Origin: Zea mays
Taxonomy: Eukaryota > Streptophyta > Magnoliopsida > Poales > Poaceae
Length of the DNA: 64,000 nucleotides
Assembly: GCF_902167145.1 (NCBI RefSeq)
Contig: NC_050096.1
Span: 186,159,825-186,223,824 of the forward strand
Reading direction: 5' to 3'
In this document: one piece after another, positions 11,499 through 22,200 of the stretch
How positions within the stretch are numbered: the first letter of the stretch is position 1
How the letters are laid out: each line of letters starts with the position of its first letter
Program-made: the position numbers and the translations under genes
Notes under the pieces: model-generated
Databases searched by the model: none
Told to the model about the DNA's origin: nothing
The model's input: the letters and a program-made list of their open reading frames with translations, nothing else

Positions 11499-12168
11499 TC
11501 AGCAGAGGAACCTGCCGAGCGCGAGGCCGACGCCGGCGACGCCGACGCAGACGGCGAGCGCGACCCACCACGCGGCCACCCCGCCGGCTCCGTGGTCCGG
11601 TTCCGGACCATCCGCATCTCGTCGTGGTCCTCGGAGCAGGGAATTCTCGGCCTCCAGCATCATGACCCAGCGGCGGTGGGCGGAGAGCGCGACGGAGTCC
11701 CGCACGAGCAGCGCCGCGAGGTCGACGTTGGTGGCGCCCGCGGCCGCCAGCTTGTCCTCCGCCTCCCGCGCGCGCGACTGCGACAGGCGCAGCGCCCGCA
11801 GCAGGCCGTCGTCGGCCTTGTGGTCCTTGGCAGCAGCGGTCTCCAGCCTTCCCAATTGATTGGAGGAATCCAGCTCAATTCAAGGAATGAATCAAACACC
11901 GAAACCGAGATGAGATGAGATCGGGGATTGAGAAGGACCTCTGCAGGGTGGGTACGGGGCCGAAGAGCTTGGCCGGTGGGGGCAGGTCGCAGTTCTGGAG
12001 CAGATCGGGGCGGTGCCCGTGACGTCGATGCTGTTGCAGTTGCTTGTGCGGCCGATCGGCGGCCATCAGCATCATCTCCCGCTGCAGGTCGTCGTAGTGG
12101 CGCTCCAGCTCCGACTCCAGCCCGCCCTTGTTCTTCCTCCGCTGGTCCGCTGCTGGATCCACATCCAT
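11499..12168 (-). CDS. Unrecognised coiled-coil protein with C-terminal membrane anchor, 192 aa
   Basis: Two exons, 12168-11939 and 11847-11499, joined by a 91-base GT-AG intron; the split codon gives Arg in PTLQRLETAAAKD. The N-terminal half is charged, with a helical segment (LESELERHYDDLQREMMLMA). The middle (RALRLSQSRAREAEDKLAAA) is a predicted coiled coil ending in SAHRRWVMMLEAENSLLRG. The last 25 residues or so are a single hydrophobic helix (AWWVALAVCVGVAGVGLALG) followed by RFLC, with nothing after it. There is no signal peptide. The layout fits a tail-anchored membrane protein, inserted from the cytosolic side, but I do not recognise the family and infer no function. The exon structure, frame continuity and codon use make a real gene likely. 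Confidence 0.7.
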
Positions 12169-12937
12169 CGCATCGGCTAGAGACCTAGAGTGGTGTGGGT
12201 GGTTTGGTGTAGGAGAGCGGTTGCTTCAGCGGAACGGGATGGAACACAACGTCACTCTCTCTTTCTGCCTTGTGTGGCTGGCTTCCACGAGAGAGGGAGA
12301 GCAAGAGCAAGCAAGCAAGCAAGGAACTGAAACCGCGGGGACGGCGGAGGAACCGGTGGTGGCTTTTCCTTCTTCGTGCCGAGTTGCGTTGCTTCCGTCC
12401 CGAGTTAACCGCGTCGTGGTGCATTACACGGCATGTCCAGTCCAACTGCTATGCTCCTACGCAAATACGTCCGAGTATACTTATTTTCCTTTCGTCGGCC
12501 AACAATACGTATGGAATCATGTTCATTGGCTGCCCATGACTCATGTTCGTTTGTCTTAAATCTACAAATGCCCTATATGTCAAAATCCTCTCCTAATTCA
12601 CTGCAACCCCCCTCAATTCTCTGTTTGGTTCCACCTAACTAAAATTTAATTTATGTCACACCGAATGTTTAAATAGTAATTACGAGTATTAAATATAGAA
12701 ACTATAAAATTAAAAAGACGAGACAAATTTATTAAACCTAATTAAGTTTATATTTAGGACCCTTGCAACGCGCGCGGGAGGATTTGACGCCCTCACAGCG
12801 CTCACGTTTGCCTCACGACGAACATACACCAGATTGGCAAATCAATAAAACAAGGGACATAACTATTTCTGAAAAGGAAATACCATGGGTCAGAATATAT
12901 ATGTGTGTGTAATGACAGATATGACCTATTTGTTTCG
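12169..12937. other. Promoter of 11499-12168 gene and 3' flank of the RRM gene
   Basis: 12169-12450 should hold the 5' UTR and promoter of the coiled-coil gene. 12621-12756 is a MITE remnant (separate entry). 12760-12937 is likely the 3' UTR of the RNA-binding protein gene. Nothing else was recognised. Confidence 0.35.
12621..12756. mobile_element. MITE remnant of a common grass family
   Basis: The stretch starts CTGTTTGGTTCCACCTAACT and contains TATTAAATATAGAAACTATA and ACGAGACAAATTTATTAAAC. This word order is typical of an abundant grass MITE family whose consensus reads 'GTTTGGTTCC... TATTAAATATAGA... GACGAATCT'. I see no matching inverted right end, so the copy is truncated. Confidence 0.45.
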
Positions 12938-14579
12938 TTAACAGTTCATGCTTAGCTTATCACTCTGGTCATCAGATGGTTCCACCTCGGCCTTCTTTGG
13001 GACAGAAGAAGGTTCATTCTTTTCACCATTTTCATCTTTGAACATCACGTTAATGGGCCGTCCCATCAATATCTGCAATAATGATCAGAAGATCATACTA
13101 GGTCAAATACGAAAGCAGCAACTGGTAGTACCAAGTAGAACCACCCCCATTACTAATATATTTTTACCTTTCCGTTGAAAGCAGATATGGCGGCCCCTGC
13201 GCTCTCTTTCGAAGAAAAAGAAACAAACGCGTAGCCAGCAGATCGTCTCGGAGTGGTGGTATGGAAGATAACTTCAGCTGATACCACACCTGGGGCAGAG
13301 GCAAATAATTCCCGAAGGTGACGATTTCTTACCCTCCATGTCAAATTCCCGACAAACACAACATACTTTTCCGTGTCATCCGATACCACAGCAGGTTGCT
13401 TAGGTTGCTTCTTTCTAGGCCTTGCGAAGTCCACCTTAATTTTCCTATCATTTAAAATCTACATAAAAACAGACGGGAAATAATGGTCAGTTAAGCAGAG
13501 CGAGCTGAAACAACGCTTTGTTCAATTAAAAGTAACTTACAGTTGAATTGAGATGGGTGAGAGCTGCAAGAGCCTCCTCTTCTGAACCCATGGTTACAAA
13601 CGCCAACCCTCTGTTTTTATTGGCGCTGTACATTGAAAGCTAGGAAATCAAGGAACAAAAAAATAATCACTAATGCTGTCACTATTTTCTTCTGTACATA
13701 ATTCTAGACAAAAGAAAAACAGATAGATACCCCCATCATGAATTGGATAACCATGAAAAAAGTTATTATCCTAAGCGAAAGGTGGAAACACGTGGCATCG
13801 CAATCTATCTATCTAATTAACACAAAGCATTCTCCTCTGAACAGGAGGGCCTGAGTTTCAGCATGCTGAACAAAGTGATTTCAGACATATTCGCAGCATA
13901 ATTCAGATTCCTTGTTGTTGAGTTCAATCTTTGATCAACACCTACCCTGCACACTACTGAGCACAGATTCACAGGACCCAAATACAAACTAGGTAACCAT
14001 ATAAGATTAGCCCATATGTTGTTGTTCTTTAAAAAATATATAGCTAGCAAAGGGAAGAGCACTTTACTAGTAATTAATCTCTCTACACACAATACAATGG
14101 AGTTTGCAGCAACCAGACAATAATATTCCCAGATAGTAGCAGAATTCTGGTTTGCATCATTATATTAAACTACATTAGCTCTTCATTCTGGATGGCAGCC
14201 AATAATTTTGTTAGCATCCACTGTCTAACAGGATTGCAGTTAGTCCGTTACTAAGGGAAGGGAAGCAGACGCTTACCTCGACGCCGACGACGGAGCCGTG
14301 GCTCTCGAAGAGCGCGCGCATTTCGTCGGCCGTGCAGTCCCACGGGATGTTCTGCGCGACGAGGCGTGTCTTCGGGCCCACTTGCTCGACCGTCTCCGCC
14401 TCCGCCTCCGCCTCCGGCGCCTGGACCTGGAGGGCAGGGGCCGCCGCGCAGGCAGCGAAGGCGGCGCGAGAACTGGCGTGAGCGGCGAAGGAGACGTGGC
14501 GCTTCCGAAAGCGCAGGTGGGGCCAAGGCTGGCACTGGCAGGCGGGGACGAGGCGGGCGAGGGGGAGAGCCAATGCCAT
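12938..14579 (-). CDS. Chloroplast-type RNA-binding protein with two RRMs (cpRNP-like), 275 aa
   Basis: Four exons: 14579-14277, 13639-13541, 13458-13168 and 13072-12938. All introns are GT-AG and phase 0, and the product is 275 residues. Residues 1-50 or so are Ala/Arg/Ser-rich without acidic residues, like a plastid transit peptide. RRM1 (about 70-145) has RNP2 RLVAQNIPW and RNP1 RGLAFVTM. RRM2 (about 165-245) has RNP2 YVVFVGNLTW and RNP1 AGYAFVSF. The C-terminus is an acidic, Lys-rich tail ending KLSMNC. Two RRMs after a transit peptide and acidic linker are the layout of the chloroplast ribonucleoproteins (28-33 kDa cpRNPs), which stabilise and help edit plastid mRNAs. The acidic linker between peptide and RRM1 is short (EAEAEAETVEQ). 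The start at 14579 is the first ATG; the frame upstream of it is open but lacks an ATG. Confidence 0.88.
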
Positions 14580-15014
14580 GGCGGCGAGCTCGCGAGGCAA
14601 CGGATGGCGAAGATATCCGTAACGCGGGCTCGTTGGGCTTTATCCCGCCACGGGAAAATATCCTATCCCATTCCCAGGCAGCTAGCTCCACGGCCATCGA
14701 CCTCGCCAAGTGTCTGCCCGTGTTGCCGAACGTTTGGGTGACAATTGTTTTTGTGATACAAAAAGACAAAACGGGAGGGCAACAATTTACATAGAAACGA
14801 ATGCGAATCAATAATTCACAGCTCTGCGAGCTAGTATATTTTTTTTCACAGGCCAACGTGTATTTATTTATGGATAGTGACTTGATACAGTACCAATAAT
14901 CTTCATGGTCCATACATACATATGTACAAGCAGTTTCTCCAAAGAGGAGAGAGAGAAGAAAAACAACAGTACACACGCTATGTACAATGAAGAGCACACC
15001 TAACATGCAGTTGA
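14580..15014. other. Spacer between RRM gene promoter and next gene's 3' end
   Basis: 14580-14750 should be promoter and 5' UTR of the RNA-binding protein gene; 14800-15014 is probably 3' UTR of the next minus-strand gene. No other feature is visible. Confidence 0.35.
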
Positions 15015-16750
15015 TCAATTCTTTGTGTCAACTCCATCGTCTGAGGTTGTGCTCTGATCGAGTTCCTTTTCAAGCTCCGCGATGACCGGCTCCACAGCAG
15101 CATCAATCTCATCACTGACCTTGTCGATCTGCACAACAGCACAAGAAAAACATCATTTATTCCAGGTCAACTTTCACTTCACATGTTAACACAGCAACGT
15201 AGTGAAATGTTTCAAGCTCGGTTTATGCTACTTCCAAATGATGCAGAAAACATCATCATATGAAGTTTTCTTAACAAAATCCGACGCATGCCTTGCGGTT
15301 TGCAGACCTATGTTTTTCTCCGATTCCTTACAGAAGTTGCCATCAACTTATGGTGTCAAAAAAATATGTCTGAAGTGACACTCATGCAGCACCAAGCAAG
15401 CAATTTCAAGTGTTGTACAACATTTCTGTGCAGAACACTACCTGCAAATGATTACTGATCTCAGTTCCTCACAAGAAACAACTAAACTAACCTCCCCTTC
15501 AAAGCAAGTCTTTTACATTGGTAGAGAGTGTTATATGGTCTCCAAAAGAAACTACCAAGACCAGTTGTCAATACACATTGTCCCAGTGCCGTAGACTCCC
15601 AAGTGCAACAGAAGATAGGTAACTAGTTTTGCTCTCCAAAAGAAATGACTAAAATGGTCTCTCTTTTTTTGTTTCAGGAGTTGAATAGACAAAAAATATA
15701 TGTGCATACAGATACCAGCTAGCAGCTTGGCATACATCAGATTCTCAGAAAGCAAGCACAATATTTTCTTGTGCTCAATTCACGATTTGCAATGACACGA
15801 TATCAAACAAGAAGAATATAAGAGAAGAAAAGCAAACCTTTTCAGTGACTGCTTCAACCTTCTCCGCATCATCATCCACTACCTCAGCAATGTGTTCAAC
15901 CTCTTCCACTGCTTTCTGCAGAGACCCATCTTCAGGAAGTTGCTTAGCCACATTCGCAGCTAGCTTCTCTGTTACTTCAGCTAAATGCTCCACAACCTCC
16001 ACAGCATTCTCCACGAATCCCACCGTCTCGTCTGGCCATAGCAATAAGAATCTCCAAACTCATCACTTGATGATATGAGTATATTCAAGTCATATTGTGA
16101 ACTAGAATGTTATTTCTTCACAGTTGACCATGGAAAGAAACAGTAATAAGTTCTTGTTGTGTACCTTCGAGATGCCTAACTCTGTTGTAGAACGGCACGA
16201 GCGTGTAAACCACACCTCCGAGAACCCACCGTGCCCTGGGAGGGGAAAAAAAAAGAAGAGCGTTGGTTGCGGTTCAGTTCACACCAAAAGCGGCACGCTT
16301 GTTGTTGATGTATGTATAAAATCCGTACCAGCTAGGAATCGTAGAAGAGCCTAGACGCTGACCGCCACAGACGGCGGCGGCTGCCAAATCCGCGGAAACG
16401 ACATCCGAGTTCTTGAGGATAACCCAGCTGCGCAGCAGCACAAGCACATGAACAAACCATGCGCTACCCAGCTAGGTGTTTTAAAGTAAACGGACATTAG
16501 AAGGCGAGAGGAAGCAATTACCCCGAGTCGATGTCACCCAGATCGGTACCATCCACGGTAGGAGGATTCTCTCCCTTGCTGCATCGATCGACACCAGAAA
16601 ATCACAAAAATAAAACGATGCACTCGAACAAAACCCAGCTTGGTTGCCAAATCTAGCAAAGGGAAACAGCAAGAAGAGCACTCGCCTTGGGTCTTGCTGC
16701 GCAGCCGGAGCAGGGGTGGGACCGATCGGCTGCATGGTTAGAGTCGCCAT
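15015..16750 (-). CDS. Conserved-looking plant protein with one hydrophobic segment and acidic helical tail, 199 aa
   Basis: Six exons: 16750-16686, 16578-16522, 16427-16329, 16235-16165, 16031-15838 and 15128-15015. They join in frame to 199 residues. Intron 1 uses a GC donor (AAG|gcgagt); the other donors are GT. The N-terminus is Pro/Ala-rich. The middle has SWARWVLGGVVYTLVPFYNR, a hydrophobic stretch long enough for a membrane helix or amphipathic insertion. The C-terminal 110 residues (VENAVEVVEHLAEVTEKLAA and onward) are a Val/Glu/Ala-rich acidic helix with heptad-like spacing, ending in KLEK/LDQ-type charged residues. I do not recognise a named family. The good acceptor at 16236 (a long pyrimidine tract) and consistent phases across five introns support a real gene. 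Membrane association, perhaps plastidial, is an inference only. Confidence 0.75.
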
Positions 16751-17202
16751 AGACGGAGCGATGAGGATTCGATTTGGGGGGAAGCGAAGCAGATGAGGAA
16801 TTGGGAATGAGATAGAATGGGGAGGGGGCCTCGTCCGTACCGTACGCCAAGGAGTCGTGCTTAACCACCCAACAATCTGAGCCGCTTAAACGTCGATCGG
16901 ACGGCTCCCGGTAGCCGCGACGTCATTACCTTATCATTATTTTTATCCTTATTGTTTACTAGAGTAGGAATACTAGCATATCCAGATCCAGATACTAGCT
17001 AAATAGTTTATCAAGCTAAATTTTATCTATTTAATAGCAAAATAGGTCTTCAACAGACTAGCTATTTAACTTGACAAGTTATCCAGCTCTCACTTCTCAG
17101 AGTAACTCTAAAAGTCTCTAAATTTTTTTCCAAAAACTATGTTTTGAGGGTTACACTAAACACTTTTTCCCAAAATCTTATCTCCCTACAACAGTTCTCT
17201 AA

Positions 17203-17556
17203 GAGCAACTCCAATAGTTATGTAAATTTTAGCTCTCTAAATCACAGATTTAAGAAGTTGCTAAATGACTTTTGGAGTAAAAAAATGTGAGTTCTCCAAT
17301 AGTTCTCTAAATATAGGTTGCAATTTTGTTTTGTATTTATCCACATAAAAAATAAGTCACAAAAACTATATAATGCAGTCAACATTTTTGTTTAGGGAGT
17401 TGTTAAATGGTTGCCAAATGTAGAGAGAAAATGAGGTTAGATGACAAGTTGTTAAATTTAGAAAGTTCATTTAGAGAACTGTTGTAGAATAGTTTTCATA
17501 TTAACTACCTAAATTATTGATTTAGGAAGTCTTTTAGAGAACTATTGGAGTTGCTC
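17203..17556. mobile_element. Tourist-like MITE (354 bp)
   Basis: Ends are GAGCAACTCCAATAGTT at the left and its inverted copy AACTATTGGAGTTGCTC at the right. TAA lies on both sides (17200-17202 and 17557-17559), as expected for PIF/Harbinger-type MITEs. The interior is AT-rich and non-coding. Confidence 0.8.
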
Positions 17557-18043
17557 TAATAATTTAAACTTGTGACACATCAGCAACTGTAGGGCTATCT
17601 TCTACCCGTCGTATGCTTTTTTATTCCATAGGGTTTTTTTCTTTCAATTTTTCTGTTGCCTTCACGTCGCTAACAATACACGAGTGAAGAATCATTCATA
17701 AAAAAAGTCTATCAAACAAATTCCTGAGCCACACTACACCGGATGAGCCAGCTAGGAACGGTCCTCTGCAGCCTTTGAAACTGCACAGATTTTTCTGCAG
17801 CAACACGGGTTTACGCAAAACTATATCTGAAAATTGAAGTGTTTACAAACTGGAAACATGTATCCATGAGCAGGCAGCAACACAAACTGAAAGTGTACAT
17901 GAACACAATAGTCAAGATGACATGTAATCGAACTGAAACTAAAAGTGTACATGCAGGTTTAATCTGAATTCAGGCATAAAGTTCATAATATTGTAGCGCT
18001 TAAAGTGCACTGAAAGTATATAACAAACTAGAAGTGCTTACAC

Positions 18044-18200
18044 TAGGAAATCAAACTGACGATGTCAAATTGCACTGAACTGAAGCTTACAAACTGAAAA
18101 TGCTCACTCTAGGAAATCGAACTGACGATGTCAAATTGCACTGAACTGAAGGTTACAAACCGAAAGTGCTCACTCAAGCAAATCGAACTGAAAGTGTAAA
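18044..18200. repeat. 66-bp tandem repeat, about 2.3 copies
   Basis: Units start at 18044, 18110 and 18176 (TAGGAAATCAAACTGACGAT-type start, then TGCACTGAACTGAAG). The first two are complete and nearly identical; the third breaks off. More decayed AACTGAAAGTG words lie upstream from about 17890, so the array was once longer. Confidence 0.85.
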
Positions 18201-18307
18201 TTTCCCTGGAAGGCTATCATCCATCATCATGTTTGAAAAGTACACATTCCCTGCAACTATGCATTGAAGAGATTCAATGACATATCTAGAATGTGCCATT
18301 TGTTTAA

Positions 18308-18462
18308 GGAACAATTGGATCTATACCATTAAAAGATCCAAACTTTAGATATATACCATGGACCCCACATGTCATTGACTCATGTGGACCCACATGTAAG
18401 TGAGATAGTAATGGTATGCATCCAAAGTGGTGATCTTTTAATGGTATGGATCCAAATTTCCC
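18308..18462. mobile_element. Short MITE with 30-bp inverted ends
   Basis: The left end GGAACAATTGGATCTATACC and the right end (inverted; it reads GGGAAATTTGGATCCATACC from the other strand) share about 30 bp through CATTAAAAGATC. It is about 155 bp and non-coding. TTTAA-like words flank both ends but the duplication is not clear. Confidence 0.65.
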
Positions 18463-18827
18463 GTTGTTTAAAGAAACCTCTTCCTATGACAGTTTCAGAT
18501 CAAACACAATAAGGAATAAGTTAATCATTCATACTGTCGAGTTTCTAACTCAGAGAATCGTATTGCTTTATTCAAGAAGAAGGAATTCACAACCAGAGAA
18601 ACATGACATCTTCAACTATTGAGTCAAGAACTAACCAATCAACTGAACAACCAAATCTCATCCAACACACATATTATCACCACCAATCAGTTCAAGGAAG
18701 ATCAAGAGATTCGTAGTTTCGTACCATTTTGCCGGGTGGTTGAAGGACGAATGGTCCTCACTGCATCCAAAGAAGGACGTTGCAACTACATCTGATTCGA
18801 CTCTCGCAGGTGCTACCATTGGAGGTC

Positions 18828-19137
18828 TGTCACGGCCCCTAGTAAATCTGCTGCTACTACTACTTGTATGGTTTAGTAAGTCGGTTGAAGAGGAAGATTT
18901 ACTGTTGGGCTGGCCCATTAGGGTTCCAAGCCGTGTAATAGATCCAGGCGATTAGGCCCAGATTAGCATCTATAAATACCTGTAACTGCTTCTGGAAGAG
19001 GACGCGATTTGAATAAAGAACACATTCCACCAAAATCTGGAACTTATCTGAGCGTGACTGGGAAGTCGTCTTCTCCAGTTGGTCGACTTCTCACGCTGCG
19101 GGAGCTCGCCGTCAGCCACGGGACGTCGATCCTTACA
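18828..19137 (+). repeat. 5' LTR of Reina-type element
   Basis: 310 bp, TG...CA. Contains TATAAATACC (about 18970) as TATA box and AATAAAGAA (about 19013), a plausible polyadenylation signal in the R region. Confidence 0.95.
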
Positions 19138-19139
19138 CC

Positions 19140-19151
19140 TGGTATCAAAGC
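19140..19151 (+). other. Primer binding site (tRNA-iMet type)
   Basis: TGGTATCAAAGC begins two bases after the LTR. It matches the usual plant initiator-Met site TGGTATCAGAGC except for one base. Confidence 0.9.
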
Positions 19152-19275
19152 TCTCCTTCCTCGGTGTGGGTTGGTGATCACAAGGGGGCTAGGTTGGCTG
19201 TAGGAAGAAGAGGAGGTGATCACCACGGCGCCCTCTGTCAAACCTTCGGCGCAGTCCAGGCTGGTGTTGGAAGCC

Positions 19276-22200
19276 ATGGCGACAGAAGCTAAACAAGGGG
19301 AAGCAAGGTGGGACAAGATGATGGTGATGATGGAGAGGTTGACAGGGAAAGTTGATGCTATGGAGAAGGTGCATCACCAACTATTGGGACAGTCAGAATT
19401 GACTGCCGACTTGGTGAAACAGGCTGCAGATGAGAGGACAATTTTATCCAGGCGCGTGGAGGAGAATGGGAAGGCGTTGGCCAGGATGAGGTTGGAAGCT
19501 ATGGCGAGAGAGATGGAGGATGTTGGCACGGGACCAGAGTCATCGGATACAGGAGGTAGAAGAGGGGCCATACCGAACCAGGATCAGGGAGGAAGGGAGT
19601 TGCAACAACATGTACCTAAGATGCTTTTCCCCAAGTTTGGAGGCAAGGAACCGGCGATTTGGTTGAATCGATGTGAGGACTACTTCAACATGTATCAGGT
19701 CCCAGGTGCAATGAAGGTACCTGCGGCGTCGATGAACATGGAGGGAAATGCAGCTAGATGGCTGCAGATTCTGAAGTTGAGGGGAGACTTGGGAGATTGG
19801 CCAAATTTCTCTAGAATAGTGTTGCAGAAATTCGATGTGGATGAATATCCAAAGGCCATGGAAAGAATGTTGCACCTGCAACAAAAAGGGGGTGTCGAAG
19901 AGTATGTAGAAGAATTTGAGGAGGCCAGATATGCAACAGCAGTACATAATCCAGAACTGGGGGAGGTGTTCTTTGTTGCTCAGTTTATGAAAGGCTTAAA
20001 GAATGAGATACAAGGTCCTGTAAAGTCTCAGATTCCTACCACTGTTGATAGGGCTATTAGGTTGGCGCTGGTGCAGCAGGAGATTTTGGTCAAGAATAGT
20101 GGCCGGAATAGTAAGATAGGCCAAGGAGGTAGGGGAGTGACAGGAGTTAGGACTGAAGGGAAGGTAGGGGATCAAGGAGTATGGAGTAAGGAGAGACAAG
20201 TGAAAGAATATAGGAGGATAAATGGACTCTGCTATACCTGTGGTGAGAAGTTTGAGCCAGGGCACCAGGCTAAATGTCCAAAAAGAGTAATCCCTCAACT
20301 CAATGTATTGACCACTGAAGATTTGGAGATGGTATTGTCTGAGGAGCAGCTGGGGCAGATAGAAAAGGAGGAGGTACAAGAAGAGGAGAATCACAGATTG
20401 TCTATTCATGCCCTCAGTGGAGCTGATAGTTCACAGTGTATCAGGTTTAGAGCCTTGATTCAGAATCAGTTGATGTTGATGCTGGTTGATTCTGGCAGTT
20501 CTACCAGCTTCATCAGCCAAGCTATGGTGGACAAGTTGAAACTAGCCACTGAACCCTGTTCTCCTGTCTCTGTCAAGGTGGCCAATGGAGAGGTGTTGAG
20601 AAGTGACAGAAGGGTGAAGGATATTAGATGGTGGACAGGGGGACACACTTTTGTATCTACCATGAGGGTGTTGGAGATTGGGGTGTATGATGCTATACTT
20701 GGGTTTGATTGGTTAAGAGCTCATAGTCCAATGGAATGTGACTGGGATCAGAAGGTGTTGTCATTCCAGCATAAAGGGGAAAGGATTTGGTTGAAGGGAG
20801 ATTCAGTTGCGGTGACAGAAGTGCCCCAGGTTTCAGCCCTGAAGGTTCAAAAATGGTTGAAGGGCAATGAGGTGTGGGTGTTTGTCTTGTTAGAACCGGT
20901 GGCAGGAAAGGAGGGGGTTCCAGAGACAGGCCCATTGGGTGAATTGTTAGATGAGTTCAAGGACATCTTTGAGTCACCCAAGGCTTTGCCACCTGTCAGG
21001 CCATATGACCATCATATTTCTCTTGTGCCAGGATCAGTGCCAGTGAATGCTCGACCCTATAGGTACTCACCCTTGCATAAAACAGAAATAGAAAGGCAGG
21101 TGGCCGAACTATTGAAAGCTGGACATATAGTGCCAAGTGTGAGTCCTTTTGCATCACCTGTGTTGCTGGTACAGAAGAAGGATGGAACCTGGAGGTTCTG
21201 TATTGATTACAGAAAGCTCAATGAAATGACAATCAAGAATAGGTTCCCAATGCCTTTAGTGGACGAGATATTGGATGAGTTAGTGGGAACTCAATATTTC
21301 TCTAGTCTGGATATGACAGCAGGATACCATCAGATTAGGATGGGATTGGAGGATGAGTACAAAACGGCTTTCAAAACCCACCATGGGCACTACCAGTTCA
21401 GAGTAATGCCTTTTGGGCTTACTAATGCCCCTGCAAGTTTTCAGTGTGCTATGAACTCCATTTTGGAGCCCTATTTGAGAAAGTTTGTGATGGTGTTTAT
21501 AGATGATATTCTGATATACAGTGCAGATTTGACTCAACATTTGGAACACTTAAGATTGGTGTTCTCTACTTTGAGGGCTCAACAGTTTTACCTCAAAAGA
21601 AAGAAGTGTGTCTTTGCCAAATCTGAGTTGCAGTATTTGGGTCATATTATATCCAAGGATGGGGTGTCTACTGACCCAGCAAAGACTCAGGCGATGGTGG
21701 ATTGGCCAGTTCCTTCCTCACTTACTGAGTTGAGAGGTTTCCTGGGGTTGACAGGTTACTATAGGAAATTTGTCAGGCATTATGGTGCTATTGCCAAGCC
21801 CTTGACTACTCTTCTCCAAGGGAAGAAAAGATGGGAGTGGACAAAAGAAGCACAACAAGCTTTTGATAAGTTGAAGCAGGCTATGATTCAGACCCCAGTG
21901 TTGGCCCTACCAGATTTTGAGCTTCCTTTTGTGGTGGAGACTGATGCCTGTGAGAATGGGATTGGGGCTGTTTTGATGCAACAAAACAGACCTGTGGCTT
22001 TTTTAAGCAAGGCTTTGGGAGTTAAGAATAGTCAGTTGTCCATTTATGAGAAGGAGTTCTTGGCTTTAATGATGGCAGTGGATAGGTGGAGGCCATATCT
22101 TCAGAGATCTCAGTTTGTGATAAAGACGGATCACCAGTCTCTGACCTTTTTGGGTGAACAACAATTGCAGTCTGAATGGCAAAAGAAGGCTATGGCTAAG

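Larger units (their letters stand above)
16751..18827. other. Intergenic spacer with MITEs and tandem repeat
   Basis: Holds the promoter of the 15015-16750 gene next to 16750, then MITEs at 17203-17556 and 18308-18462, a related AT-rich remnant (about 17095-17200, AGAGTAACTCTAAAAG-type words) and a 66-bp tandem repeat. No gene was recognised up to the Reina-type element at 18828. Confidence 0.45.
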
